A stretch of 64,000 bases of DNA from Sedimentitalea sp041224545 (GTDB taxonomy: Bacteria; Pseudomonadota; Alphaproteobacteria; Rhodobacterales; Rhodobacteraceae): assembly GCF_041224545.1 (NCBI RefSeq), contig NZ_JBGFGP010000132.1, positions 1 through 64,000 of the forward strand. Reading direction: 5' to 3'. Shown piece after piece: positions 9,279 through 18,875 of this stretch. Position 1 is the first letter of the stretch; every line of letters starts with the position of its first letter. Made by a program: the position numbers and the translations under genes. The notes below the pieces were generated by a model, which did no database searches, had not been told where the DNA came from, and saw only the letters and a list, made by a program, of their open reading frames with translations.

Positions 9279-11113
9279 TCGGCGGCCGCGGTTCTCAGAA
9301 AGCCGCCCGACTGATGCGCCCAGAATTCGGCGTAAAGCCCCTGTTGATCCAGCAATTCGGCGTGGCTCCCCTGTTCGACGATACGGCCCCGATCCATGAC
9401 AAGAATACGGTCCATCTGTGCAATGGTAGAAAGCCTGTGCGCAATGGCAACCACGGTCTTGCCCTGCATCATGCCGTACAGGGTTTCCTGGATCGCCGCT
9501 TCGACCTCCGAGTCCAGCGCGCTGGTCGCCTCATCCAGAAGCAGGATCGGTGCATCCTTGAGAATCACGCGCGCCAGCGTCACCCGTTGCCGTTGCCCGC
9601 CGGACAGTTTGACGCCCCGCTCGCCCACATGCGCATCGTAGCCGGTATTGCCGTCCATATCGACCAGGTCCAGGATGAAATCATGCGCCTCGGCCTGCTT
9701 GGCGGCGGCGATCATCTCTTCTTCGGTCGCGTCGGGCCGACCGTAGAGAATGTTCGCCCTGACCGAACGATGCAACAGGGCACTGTCCTGCTGCACCATG
9801 CCGATGTTGCGGCGCAGGCTGTCCTGTGACACGGCGGAAATGTCCTGCCCATCGATCAGGATCTGCCCGGTTTCCGCATCGTAGAACCGCAGCAACAGCT
9901 TGACCAGGGTCGACTTGCCCGCGCCCGAGCGTCCGATCAGGCCGATCTTTTCACCCGGATTGATCGTCAGGTTGATCCGGTCCAGACCACCGCTGTCGCG
10001 CCCGTAGTGATGTGACAAGTCGCGGATCTCGATTGCGCCCTTGCGCAACGCCAGCGGCTTGGCGCCCTCGGCATCAACCAGGTCAATCGGCTGGGCAATC
10101 GTCTGCATGCCCTCGGACACCACGCCCAGTTCGCGGAAAAAGCTGGTCAGGGCCCACATGATCCATCCGGTCATCGCATTGAGCCGCAGGGTCAGCGCGG
10201 TCGCCGCCGCAACGACGCCGACACTCGCTTCGCCGATCGCCCAGAGATAGATGGCCCAGCCGACCACCCCGACAATCAGCAATCCGTTCAGAACCACCAG
10301 TGCGAGATCCATGATGGTGAAAATCCGCATCTCGACCTGAAAGGTCCGCCGCGTATTTTCAATCGCCTCTTTCGCATAGGACAGTTCGTGGTCGTGATGC
10401 GCGAACATCTTGACCGAATGGATATTCGTATAGCTGTCGACGACGCGCCCGGTCACGGTCGAACGCGCGTCGGACGCTGCCTGGGATGCCGGACCGACAT
10501 TGGCCACGGTCCAGCGGGTCAGCGCGCCGTATAGAATGAACCAGATCAGCAATGGAATGATCAGCCTGATGTCTGCCGCCATCAACAGGATCGCCGCACC
10601 GACCATATAGGCCAGCGAATAGGAAATCGCATCGAACACCTGGAATACGACCTCTCCGGCGGCGGGCGGGGTCTGGACGATACGGCTGGCGATACGTCCG
10701 GCGAAATCACTTTCGAACCAGCCGACGGGCTGGCGCAGGACATGCTTGTGCGCCCGCCATCGGATCAACGTGCCGAAATTCGGCAGAATGGCATTGTTGA
10801 GCAATGCAACATCGACCATGTGCAGCAGCGGGCGCAGGAACACGATGAAAAAGGCGACCAGCGCCAGTTCGAGGCCATGCTCGGACAGCACCTGCGCAGG
10901 CTCGCCCGTCAGCAGGTCAATAAGCCGCCCCATATAATAGATCAGCCAGATTTCCACTGCCGCGACCACGACGGACAGCACCCCGGTCCACCAGAACACC
11001 GTCCTGAAAGGGTGGGTGTAGGACATCATGAAAGGCCAGATGCGCGTCGGCGGACGGTCTACCTCGGTATAGTCGCAATACGGGTCAACGAGATTTTCAA
11101 AGAATCGAAACAT
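9275..11113 (-). CDS. ABC exporter half-transporter, first gene of pair
   Basis: The 612-residue protein (starting MFRFFENLVDPYCDY) has six membrane segments and a C-terminal ATPase domain with IGRSGAGKSTL, LSGGQRQRVTLARV and ILLLDEATSALD. I chose the ATG at 11113 rather than the upstream in-frame start at 11245 because AGGAG lies just upstream of 11113 and the extra 44 residues have no family character. It leads a minus-strand operon with the second half-transporter (4-bp overlap), RNA methyltransferase and possibly the L,D-transpeptidase. The 175 bp between its start and the cca stop should carry the promoter. Confidence 0.87.
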
Positions 11114-11288
11114 GGCGGATGCTCCTGATGAGCGCAAAAACGAAATGCATGGGGTGACGTCTGTCGGCCACCCGTGACGGGGCGGCGTATCAGCTTGGGC
11201 TGTGCCAAATCCCGTAATACATTTCGTACCCTCCGAATGTTTCAATCCCTGAACTAGCCGATGACGTCCGGATTGTCACCCCAAAATC

Positions 11289-12443
11289 TCACCCGGCCAG
11301 CAGCGCGGCACGATCGAGGCGGAATCCGGACTCGAGCCACAACGTTTCAAGCCGTGCCAGCTCCGCGCCCAGAGCCGGCCCCTGAAAGCGCGGCATCAGA
11401 TCCCTCGCACGCACCGGAAAGCGCGCGCTGGCCCCCTGTTCTATGTCATCGCGCGCGGCGTCGTTCCACGGTTGTCCGACCAGCGCGCACCGAATCAACA
11501 ACGCACTGCAGGCTTCCTCGGCACCAAGGCGATACCCCAGTTCGGCAGCCCCGGTCATCGCGCCGGCAGCATCGCGCAGGCGGCCAAGCGATGCAGCCTC
11601 TGCGCGGCTGAGACGCAACGCGCCCACCGGGTCCGTTCCGCCCAGAACCGCCAGGCGGCAAAGCCAGTTCGCCGGAAGCCGGGCCGTTTTCTCGAGATGG
11701 ACCAGCGGCGCAAGCGCCTGGTCATCCGCGCCCGGGATAAAACAGGCCAGCGCCCCGGTGGCCCGCATCGTCGCAACCGAAGGCGCAGGATCGGGCGCGA
11801 ACAAGAGCTTGCGGATCTCGGCACCGATCCGTTCCCGCGAAAGCCGCGCCAACCCGTCCAGATTGCGAGCGATGGCCGCCAGCGCCTCGGGGTCGAACCC
11901 CGCGTCCGGATCGCCATACCACGCATGGAAACGGAAATATCTCAGCGAACGCAGGTAGTCTTCGCGGATCCGGTCCGCCGCCTCGCCGATGAACCTGACC
12001 CGGCGCGCGACCAGGTCGGGCATTCCGTCCAGAGGATCGACAATCGTGCCGTCGGGCCGCGCATATATCGCGTTCATCGTGAAATCGCGGCGCGCGGCAT
12101 CTTCCGCAACATCGTTGGAAAACACCACCTGCGCGTGACGCCCATCGGTCCCGACATCCCTGCGGAATGTGGTCACTTCATGCGGCACACCACCGCTCAG
12201 CAGCGTCACCGTGCCGTGTTCGATCCCCGTCGGGACGGCCTTGAGACCCGCAGCCCGGGCCAGCGCGATCACCTGATCCGGCATCGCATCGGTCGCGATG
12301 TCGATGTCGCTGACCGGCGCGCCCAACAGCGTATTGCGCACGCACCCCCCAACGAACAGAACCTGTGCCCCCTCTGCTCCCAGCGCGTCACAAACGGCAC
12401 GGGTCGGGGGCGTGGTGATCCAGTCGGCGGTTATCGTGCTCAT
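11289..12443 (-). CDS. cca: CCA tRNA nucleotidyltransferase
   Basis: The 384-residue enzyme belongs to the class II polymerase-beta nucleotidyltransferases that build the 3' CCA end of tRNA from CTP and ATP. Near the N terminus are VGGCVRN and the metal-binding SDIDIAT; then come EVTTFRRDVGTDGRHA, RRDFTMNAIYA (ribose and base recognition region) and IREDYLRSLRYFRFHAWYG. No C-terminal HD phosphohydrolase motif was recognised. Its start overlaps the end of the nudL-like gene by 4 bp (ATGA), so the two are translationally coupled. An organism with a separate poly(A) polymerase could use a related gene, but the pattern fits CCA addition. Confidence 0.85.
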   Translation of the reverse strand: MSTITADWITTPPTRAVCDALGAEGAQVLFVGGCVRNTLLGAPVSDIDIATDAMPDQVIALARAAGLKAVPTGIEHGTVTLLSGGVPHEVTTFRRDVGTDGRHAQVVFSNDVAEDAARRDFTMNAIYARPDGTIVDPLDGMPDLVARRVRFIGEAADRIREDYLRSLRYFRFHAWYGDPDAGFDPEALAAIARNLDGLARLSRERIGAEIRKLLFAPDPAPSVATMRATGALACFIPGADDQALAPLVHLEKTARLPANWLCRLAVLGGTDPVGALRLSRAEAASLGRLRDAAGAMTGAAELGYRLGAEEACSALLIRCALVGQPWNDAARDDIEQGASARFPVRARDLMPRFQGPALGAELARLETLWLESGFRLDRAALLAG

Positions 12444-13039
12444 TCCTGCATCCGGTCGGCCAGGGCCCGCAGCATGCGGGCGGTGGCTCCCCAGATGTAA
12501 TAGGGTCCGTAAGGCACCGTAAAGTAGTACCTGCGCCGTCCGCGCCAGCGCCGCGACTCGATCAGGTAATTCTGCGGACGCAACACGTGATCGAGCGGCA
12601 CCGAGAACACTTCCTCAACCTCTCCGGGTTCCGGCACCACCTGGAACTTCTCACGCAGGACGGCGATTACCGGCGTGACCCGGAACGATGTGACCGTCTC
12701 GTGCCGGGGCATATGGCCCAGAACCTCGGCCAGCCCGTCCGGCAGGCCGATCTCTTCGCGCGCCTCGCGCAGCGCCGCAGCCGTGACATCGGCGTCCGTT
12801 TCGTCCTGTTTGCCACCCGGAAACGCGATCTGTCCGGGGTGATGCTTGAGCGCCGAAGATCGCTTGGTCAGAATCACGCGCGGCTCGGTATAGGCAAGCG
12901 AGACCGCCACCAGCACACCCGCGGGCCGCAATGTACGATCCGCAGGTGGTGCCGTGTCAGGATTCAGATCGAAATCCGACGAGGATGTTCCCGGGCGGTC
13001 CAACGCGGCCCGAAGCCGGGAGACGACATCATTCGCCAT
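12440..13039 (-). CDS. NudL-like CoA pyrophosphatase (NUDIX)
   Basis: The 199-residue product carries the NudL-type sequence LTKRSSALKHHPGQIAFPGG followed by the NUDIX box (GGKQDETDADVTAAALREAREEIGL, given in part). The combination of UPF0035 motif and NUDIX box is typical of CoA diphosphatases that cut CoA to 4'-phosphopantetheine and 3',5'-ADP. I start at 13039 (MANDVVSRLRAAL) because upstream codons lie inside the hslO gene and lack family similarity; the start still overlaps hslO by 11 bp. The stop overlaps the cca start. The order hslO-nudL-cca suggests one transcript. Confidence 0.85.
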   Translation of the reverse strand: MANDVVSRLRAALDRPGTSSSDFDLNPDTAPPADRTLRPAGVLVAVSLAYTEPRVILTKRSSALKHHPGQIAFPGGKQDETDADVTAAALREAREEIGLPDGLAEVLGHMPRHETVTSFRVTPVIAVLREKFQVVPEPGEVEEVFSVPLDHVLRPQNYLIESRRWRGRRRYYFTVPYGPYYIWGATARMLRALADRMQE

Positions 13040-14015
13040 CGGCATCCCTTGCTTCGAACCCGACGGTTGTCGGATCAAGTTCGTAATGGGCGCTGCAGAA
13101 CTGGCAATCCGCCGTCACCACCCCGTCTTCGGTCGTCATCTTTTCGATATCCTGCGCCGAATAGATCGACAGGCTCTGGCGCACGCGCTCTTCCGAGCAG
13201 GTGCAGCCAAACCGGATGGCCTGCGCGTCGAAAACCCGTGGCTGTTCTTCGTGAAACAGCCGCACCAGCAAATCCGTCGGTGGCACCACAGGCCCGATCA
13301 ACTCAAGATCCTCGACCGTATCCAGCAGTATATTGACCCGGCCCCAGTTTTCGCCCTCCGCACCGTCCACCAGATCGGCGGCGCTCAGCACATCGCCGCT
13401 GCCGCCGTCTTGCGCCACGAAAGGAGATGCCTTGGGCATATGTTGCAGCATGATCCCACCGGCCCGCCAATGTTCGGCAACACCCGGCTCGGACGATTTC
13501 CCAAAGCTCAGCGAGAACCGCGTCGGCAATTGCTCGGACTGTGCGAAATAAGCCTCGGCACAGGCACTCAGCGACTCGCCGGTCAGGGGCGTAATGCCCT
13601 GGTACGGGGTCGTTCCCTTGCCCTGATCGATCATGATCGCGAAATAGCCTTCGCCGACCTGCGCAAAGGGCGCTTCTTGCGTAAGTCGGTCCGCATCATA
13701 GCTGGCATAGGCGCGTATTTTCGCAGGCTCGCCATCGACATCGGGTGCATAATAGTCGGTCGCGATCATGCGAACGGCCCCCTTGGATTGCACCTGCAGC
13801 GACAGCTTCCAGCGCAGCTTGATCGTCTGCCCGATCAGCGCGGTCAACAACGCCATCTCCGCCACCAGCGCCTCGACCTGCGGCGGATAGTCATGCTGCT
13901 CCAGAATGCCGCCGAGCACACCGTCAAGCCGGGCGACCCGGCCACGAATATCCGATGCATCCAGTTGAAAAGGCAGAACCGTGTCGTCCCACGCGAGTTT
14001 TGTTCCGATGGTCAT
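13029..14015 (-). CDS. hslO: Hsp33 redox-regulated molecular chaperone
   Basis: The 328-residue protein is the cytosolic holdase chaperone activated by oxidation. The zinc-binding redox switch is intact at the C terminus: CTC, about 30 residues, then CQFC. The N-terminal domain has LDGVLGGILEQHDYPPQVEALVAEMALLTALIGQTIK in the family position (only quoted in part here: LLTALIGQTIKLRWKLSLQV). Under oxidative stress disulfides form, zinc is released and the protein binds unfolding clients. It is first in a minus-strand run with nudL and cca. It lies 78 bp from the divergent NUDIX gene at 14094. Confidence 0.93.
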   Translation of the reverse strand: MTIGTKLAWDDTVLPFQLDASDIRGRVARLDGVLGGILEQHDYPPQVEALVAEMALLTALIGQTIKLRWKLSLQVQSKGAVRMIATDYYAPDVDGEPAKIRAYASYDADRLTQEAPFAQVGEGYFAIMIDQGKGTTPYQGITPLTGESLSACAEAYFAQSEQLPTRFSLSFGKSSEPGVAEHWRAGGIMLQHMPKASPFVAQDGGSGDVLSAADLVDGAEGENWGRVNILLDTVEDLELIGPVVPPTDLLVRLFHEEQPRVFDAQAIRFGCTCSEERVRQSLSIYSAQDIEKMTTEDGVVTADCQFCSAHYELDPTTVGFEARDADGE

Positions 14016-14093
14016 GGGGTTTCCTTACGCGCCGCAGATTGGCATATCGGCGCTATATAAGGGCCATGACCGGCGATGTAAGGGTAAAATCCT

Positions 14094-14546
14094 ATGATTC
14101 CACGCTTTGGTGCTCCACCGCAGCGCGACAGGAGCTATGTGCGGCGTGTCGGAGCCTATGCGTTGCTGACAAGAGACGGGCGGATGTTGGTGACCTGCCA
14201 GTCCGATCCGCACCCGGATTTGCAGCTTCCCGGCGGCGGCGTGGATCCGGGCGAATCCCCCGTCATGGCGCTGCATCGCGAAGTCTACGAGGAAACCGGC
14301 TGGCATATCCGCGGTCCGCGCCGCGTCGGTGCCTATCGACGGTTCACCTACATGCCGGAATACGACCTTTGGGCGGAAAAGATATGTCTCATCTATATCG
14401 CAAGACCGACACTGCGTATCGGCCCACCGACCGAACCGCTGCACGAAGCACTCTGGACAACCCCGCTCGTGGCGGCGCGTTCGCTTGGCAGCACGGGCGA
14501 CCGGCACTTTGCGTCACTGCTGGCGAGCAAGATCATAAGGCCTTGA
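14094..14546 (+). CDS. NUDIX hydrolase
   Basis: The 150-residue protein consists of a single NUDIX domain. The box GGGVDPGESPVMALHREVYEETGW fits GX5EX7REUXEEXGU (quoted in part as REVYEETGW with Glu residues for metal binding). It hydrolyses nucleoside diphosphates linked to another group; the substrate is unknown. An AAGGGT sequence precedes the ATG at a suitable distance. The C terminus overlaps by 14 bp the end of the opposite-strand phosphatase gene. The gene is divergent from hslO. Confidence 0.85.
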   Translation: MIPRFGAPPQRDRSYVRRVGAYALLTRDGRMLVTCQSDPHPDLQLPGGGVDPGESPVMALHREVYEETGWHIRGPRRVGAYRRFTYMPEYDLWAEKICLIYIARPTLRIGPPTEPLHEALWTTPLVAARSLGSTGDRHFASLLASKIIRP

Positions 14547-15849
14547 ATTCAAACAGCGTTGCCGATACGTCGTCTTCCATTCCGATCTCGGAAGACATCT
14601 TCTGCGTGAGTGTCCAGAAAAGATCGTCAAGAAATTCCTTGCCCGCCCGACCGACCGGACAGTTTCGAATCAGATCGACAAGCCCCTGTTCCTCGAGCAT
14701 CCCGCCATCGTCCAGCCGGCTTTCGGTAAATCCATCGGTATAGAGCAACAGGCGATCGCCGGGGGCCATATCGATCTCGACTTGCGTGCAGGTCACGTCA
14801 GGCAACAGCCCGATTGGCACACCGCCCTCGCCAACGAATTCCGAACGCCCGTTTGCGCGCAGCAGCAGCGGATGCGGATGCCCCGACTGGACCATCCGCA
14901 ACCTGCCTGTTTCAAGATCCGCCACGGCATAGACCATGGTGAAATACTCTTCGATCCCGGAATCCGCCAAAAGCCGCTCGTTCAACATGCTTGCGACGAT
15001 CGCCGGCTCACGCAGCACGTAACGCCCATTGGCGAGCCTTACCATTCCAAGATTCTGGTCTGGATAGCTGCTGCTCAGCAATCCGCCGAGCTTGGCTGTC
15101 ATCATCGCCGAAGTGATCCCGTGGCCGGACACGTCGATCGAATAAAATGCAACCTCTTGTTCATTGGCCGAGAACATCCCCACGAGATCGCCACCGATAT
15201 GACCGCAGGGTTTCAGCAACAGGCTCACGCGCGAATCGCCGAAGGTTCTCGAGAATTCGGGGACAAGGGATTGCTGAATTTTCTTGGCCTGGATCAAATC
15301 CTTGTCGATGGTGTCATAGGCGACGCGCAGCTGGTCCAGGGTGTCGGTAATAATCCTGTTCTTTGCCGACAATTCGCGCTGCATTTCCAGAATGCGGCCG
15401 CCTGCGGAAATACGTGCCCGCAATTCATTGTTATTCACCGGCTTGGTCAGAAAGTCGTCCGCGCCCGCGTTCAACCCCTCAGCCACCTCGTTCTTTTCGC
15501 TCTTTGAGGTAAGCAGGATGAAATACGCATAATCGAGACCTGACAATTCGCGAAAAGCACGGCAAAACTCCAGCCCCGTCATGCCGGGCATCATCCAGTC
15601 GCTGAGCACCAGATCGGGCCGGAAATTGCGGCATAGTTCAATAGCCGCGTCACCGCTCTCGGCCTCGATGACCTCGAAACCCCATTTCTTGAGCGACGTG
15701 GCTATGATGCGCCGCTGCAGACGGCTGTCATCCACCAGCAGGACCTGCCGGATCGATCGGACGTCGGACAGGCCCGCAACTTGTATCCGGCTCGCCGAAG
15801 CGACAGTAGACATGGTGATTCCGCGCATTGTGTCAAAAACCTTCGCCAT
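14533..15849 (-). CDS. Response regulator fused to PP2C/SpoIIE-type Ser/Thr phosphatase
   Basis: The 438-residue protein has an N-terminal receiver domain (about 34-155) with DD at 40-41, phosphoacceptor Asp84 in LSDWMMPG and the Lys of FLTKP. A short coiled-coil-like linker (about 155-200) leads to a PP2C/SpoIIE phosphatase domain with GGDLVGMF, FYSIDVSGHGITSAMM, GHPHPLLL and LLLYTDGFTES. Such proteins dephosphorylate anti-sigma-factor antagonists in partner-switch systems when the receiver is phosphorylated. A second in-frame start at 15813 also has a GGAA sequence. The divergent Hpt gene 122 bp away is its likely phosphate partner. No anti-sigma or STAS gene is nearby. Confidence 0.88.
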   Translation of the reverse strand: MAKVFDTMRGITMSTVASASRIQVAGLSDVRSIRQVLLVDDSRLQRRIIATSLKKWGFEVIEAESGDAAIELCRNFRPDLVLSDWMMPGMTGLEFCRAFRELSGLDYAYFILLTSKSEKNEVAEGLNAGADDFLTKPVNNNELRARISAGGRILEMQRELSAKNRIITDTLDQLRVAYDTIDKDLIQAKKIQQSLVPEFSRTFGDSRVSLLLKPCGHIGGDLVGMFSANEQEVAFYSIDVSGHGITSAMMTAKLGGLLSSSYPDQNLGMVRLANGRYVLREPAIVASMLNERLLADSGIEEYFTMVYAVADLETGRLRMVQSGHPHPLLLRANGRSEFVGEGGVPIGLLPDVTCTQVEIDMAPGDRLLLYTDGFTESRLDDGGMLEEQGLVDLIRNCPVGRAGKEFLDDLFWTLTQKMSSEIGMEDDVSATLFEFKAL

Positions 15850-15971
15850 GATCGGCGGAACACCTTAATCGCGTATGAAGGTTAAAATTGTCTGCAACCC
15901 ACCCCTGTTCATCGATGCTCCATTCAATCAAGATGGTGCCACATGTGTTTTAAGATAGTGATGGATTGAAC

Positions 15972-16304
15972 ATGATTGACTGGTCCCGGGTCAGGGAATT
16001 GTGCGACGAGGTTGGCTCTGAGGATTTCGACGAGGTTGTCGACCTGTTTCTCGAAGAGGTCGGCGAGGTAATCGGCAGGCTGCGCAGGGAGCCGGATCCG
16101 TCGCAACTCGAACAGAACCTCCATTTCCTCAAGGGCAGCGCGCTGAGCCTCGGATTCGCCTCGTTTTCAAGCCTTTGCCAGAACGGCGAGCGCATTTCTG
16201 CACAGGGCGAGGCCGACGCGGTCGACATTCCGGAAATCGTTGCCGAATTTGAACGATCGAAGAACGAATTTCTGGCCGAACTGCCGGTCCGGCTCGCCGC
16301 GTGA
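15972..16304 (+). CDS. Stand-alone Hpt phosphotransfer protein
   Basis: This 110-residue all-helical protein has the Hpt phosphorylation motif HFLKGSALSLGF with the conserved His at residue 51. It would shuttle phosphate between a hybrid histidine kinase and a receiver domain. I use the ATG at 15972; an earlier TTG two codons upstream is also possible. It is divergently placed next to the receiver-PP2C gene, which strongly suggests that Asp84 of that protein is its target. The kinase itself is not in this window. The gene ends 27 bp before the convergent end of ilvA. Confidence 0.83.
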   Translation: MIDWSRVRELCDEVGSEDFDEVVDLFLEEVGEVIGRLRREPDPSQLEQNLHFLKGSALSLGFASFSSLCQNGERISAQGEADAVDIPEIVAEFERSKNEFLAELPVRLAA

Positions 16305-16331
16305 GCGGGCCATCGCATGCCCATGCACTTG

Positions 16332-17558
16332 TCAGATCAGGAACTGCGCCAGCGTGTCATCATTGGTGATGTCGCGATACGCGAATCCGGCCTCATCAAG
16401 CTGCGCAAACAGTCGTACGAAACTGTCCGGGTGCTTGCTTTCGATCCCGATCAGCACCGAACCGAAATTCCGCGCCGATTTCTTGAGATATTCGAAACGG
16501 GCAATATCGTCATCCGGCCCCAGGATTTCGAGAAAATCGCGTAGCGCTCCGGGGCGCTGCGGTAGCCGCAGGATCATGTATTTCTTGACCCCGGAATAGC
16601 GAAGCGCGCGTTCCTTGACCTCGGGCAGGCGTTCGAAATCGAAGTTTCCGCCCGACGTGACGCAGACTACCGTCTTTCCGCGAATCTGAGACTGCACATC
16701 GCCCAGAGCCTCGACCGACAGCGCCCCGGCAGGCTCGAGAACGATGCCTTCGACATTCAGCATTTCGATCATCGTCGAACAGATTCGGTCTTCGTCGAGA
16801 ATGACCACATCGGACAGAGGGACATCTTTCAGCAAATCAAAGGTCTTTTCCCCGATCCGACCGACCGCCGCACCGTCAACAAAGGTATCGACATGCGGCA
16901 ATGTCACCGGATGGCCCGCCGCAAGCGCCGCCCGGAGACAGGCCCCGCCGGCAGGCTCGACAAAGATCGAATGCGTGTTGTCCGCGAAATAGGTGGCAAC
17001 TCCGGATGACATTCCGCCACCGCCGACAGGCAACAGAACCACGTCAGGATCCTTGCCCAGTTGATCGGCGATCTCGACAGCAACCGATGCCTGCCCTTCG
17101 ATGACGTCGGAATCATCGAAAGGCGACAGGAAGTACCCGCCCTCGCGCGCGCTCCAGGCCTGCGCCTCGGCCAGAGTGACGTCAAAATAATCGCCGACCA
17201 GATGGATATCCACGTGACCGGCGCCGAACATGCGGGTTTTCTGAATTTTCTGTTGTGGGGTTGTCACCGGCATGAAGATGACCCCTCGCACGCCCATGTG
17301 CATGCACATGAACGCGACACCCTGCGCATGGTTCCCGGCGCTCGCGCATACGAACAGCTTTTGATCCGGCAGTTTGCGCATGGCGTTGAACGCACCGCGC
17401 AGCTTGTAGGAGCGCACCGGGCTCAGATCCTCGCGCTTGAGCCAGATATCCGCGTCAAAGCGGTCTGACAGGTGCACATTGCGTTGCAGAGGGGTCTGCG
17501 GGAATACCGCGCGCATCGCCTCTTCGGCAAGCCGGGCCTTGTTCTGAAAATCGTTCAT
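16332..17558 (-). CDS. ilvA: Threonine ammonia-lyase (threonine dehydratase)
   Basis: The 408-residue PLP enzyme converts threonine to 2-oxobutanoate and ammonia, the first step to isoleucine. The PLP lysine lies in SYKLRGAFNA, the glycine loop in PVGGGGMSSG, and the substrate loop in CASAGNHAQG. A C-terminal ACT-like region begins near KKYMILRLPQRPGAL; a single regulatory region makes it shorter than the E. coli enzyme (514 residues). It could still be feedback inhibited. The gene sits alone, divergent from argG at 17658 and convergent with the Hpt gene. A role as a catabolic serine/threonine deaminase cannot be excluded. Confidence 0.88.
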   Translation of the reverse strand: MNDFQNKARLAEEAMRAVFPQTPLQRNVHLSDRFDADIWLKREDLSPVRSYKLRGAFNAMRKLPDQKLFVCASAGNHAQGVAFMCMHMGVRGVIFMPVTTPQQKIQKTRMFGAGHVDIHLVGDYFDVTLAEAQAWSAREGGYFLSPFDDSDVIEGQASVAVEIADQLGKDPDVVLLPVGGGGMSSGVATYFADNTHSIFVEPAGGACLRAALAAGHPVTLPHVDTFVDGAAVGRIGEKTFDLLKDVPLSDVVILDEDRICSTMIEMLNVEGIVLEPAGALSVEALGDVQSQIRGKTVVCVTSGGNFDFERLPEVKERALRYSGVKKYMILRLPQRPGALRDFLEILGPDDDIARFEYLKKSARNFGSVLIGIESKHPDSFVRLFAQLDEAGFAYRDITNDDTLAQFLI

Positions 17559-17657
17559 GCCTCTCTCTGCCGCAGCTTGCCGCCACGCGCAACCACAGCT
17601 TGCCCCCTGCCCGAAAAACCGATAACCCGCTGCCGATCCAAGTCGAGAGGAACCTCA

Positions 17658-18875
17658 ATGTCTGCGCCCAAGAAAGTCGTACTGGCCTATTCCGGCGGTC
17701 TGGATACGTCGATCATCCTGAAATGGCTGCAAACCGAATATGGCTGCGAGGTGGTGACTTTTACCGCCGATCTTGGCCAGGGAGAAGAGCTCGAGCCCGC
17801 GCGCAGCAAGGCCGAGATGATGGGCGCGTCGGAAATCTATATCGAGGACCTGCGCGAAGAATTCGTCCGCGATTTCGTGTTTCCCATGTTTCGCGCCAAC
17901 GCGCTCTATGAAGGGCTCTATCTGCTTGGCACCTCGATCGCGCGCCCGCTGATTTCCAAGCGCCTTGTCGAGATCGCTGCCGAAACCGGCGCGGATGCCG
18001 TGGCGCATGGCGCGACCGGCAAGGGGAACGATCAGGTCCGCTTTGAACTCGCGGCTTACGCGCTGAACCCGGACATCACGGTCATCGCCCCGTGGCGTGA
18101 ATGGGATCTGTCCAGCCGCACCAAGCTGATCGACTTTGCCGAGAAGCACCAGATTCCGATCGCCAAGGACAAGCGCGGCGAAGCGCCCTTCTCGGTCGAT
18201 GCCAATCTGCTGCACACATCGTCGGAGGGCAAGGTGCTCGAGGATCCGGCGGAGGAAGCGCCCGACTATGTATATCAGCGGACCGTCCATCCCGAAGACG
18301 CGCCGAACGAGCCCGAATTCATCGAGATCGGTTTTGAAAAAGGCGACGCGGTCAGCATCAACGGCGAGGCGATGAGCCCGGCAACCATCCTGACCCGCCT
18401 GAACGAGCTTGGCGGCAAGCATGGCATCGGGCGTCTCGATCTGGTCGAAGGCCGTTTTGTCGGCATGAAATCGCGCGGCATCTATGAAACGCCCGGCGGC
18501 ACCATCCTGCTCGAAGCCCATCGCGGAATCGAGCAGATCACGCTGGATCGGGGGGCCGCGCATCTCAAGGACCAGATCATGCCGCAATACGCGGAACTGA
18601 TCTATAACGGTTTCTGGTTCAGTCCCGAACGCGAGATGTTGCAGGCCCTGATCGACAAGAGCCAGGAGCACGTGACCGGGACCGTTCGCCTGAAGCTCTA
18701 CAAAGGGCTCGCGCGCACGGTCGGGCGGTGGTCGGACATGTCTCTCTATTCCGAGGAACACGTCACCTTCGAGGACGATGCCGGTGCTTACGATCAGAAG
18801 GACGCGGCCGGCTTCATCAAGCTCAATGCCCTGCGCCTGCGCCTGATTGCGATGCGGAACCGTCGCCTCAAATGA
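17658..18875 (+). CDS. argG: Argininosuccinate synthase
   Basis: The 405-residue enzyme joins citrulline and aspartate with ATP to make argininosuccinate, the penultimate step of arginine synthesis. It opens with VVLAYSGGLDTSIILKWL, the ATP pyrophosphatase P-loop, and later has AHGATGKGNDQVRFE and LAYALNPD-type segments and IAPWREWDL. The length matches the family. The ATG at 17658 is preceded by GAGAGGAAC; the longer open frame upstream overlaps the ilvA promoter region and has no family similarity. The stop overlaps the DUF1810 start by 4 bp. Confidence 0.95.
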   Translation: MSAPKKVVLAYSGGLDTSIILKWLQTEYGCEVVTFTADLGQGEELEPARSKAEMMGASEIYIEDLREEFVRDFVFPMFRANALYEGLYLLGTSIARPLISKRLVEIAAETGADAVAHGATGKGNDQVRFELAAYALNPDITVIAPWREWDLSSRTKLIDFAEKHQIPIAKDKRGEAPFSVDANLLHTSSEGKVLEDPAEEAPDYVYQRTVHPEDAPNEPEFIEIGFEKGDAVSINGEAMSPATILTRLNELGGKHGIGRLDLVEGRFVGMKSRGIYETPGGTILLEAHRGIEQITLDRGAAHLKDQIMPQYAELIYNGFWFSPEREMLQALIDKSQEHVTGTVRLKLYKGLARTVGRWSDMSLYSEEHVTFEDDAGAYDQKDAAGFIKLNALRLRLIAMRNRRLK

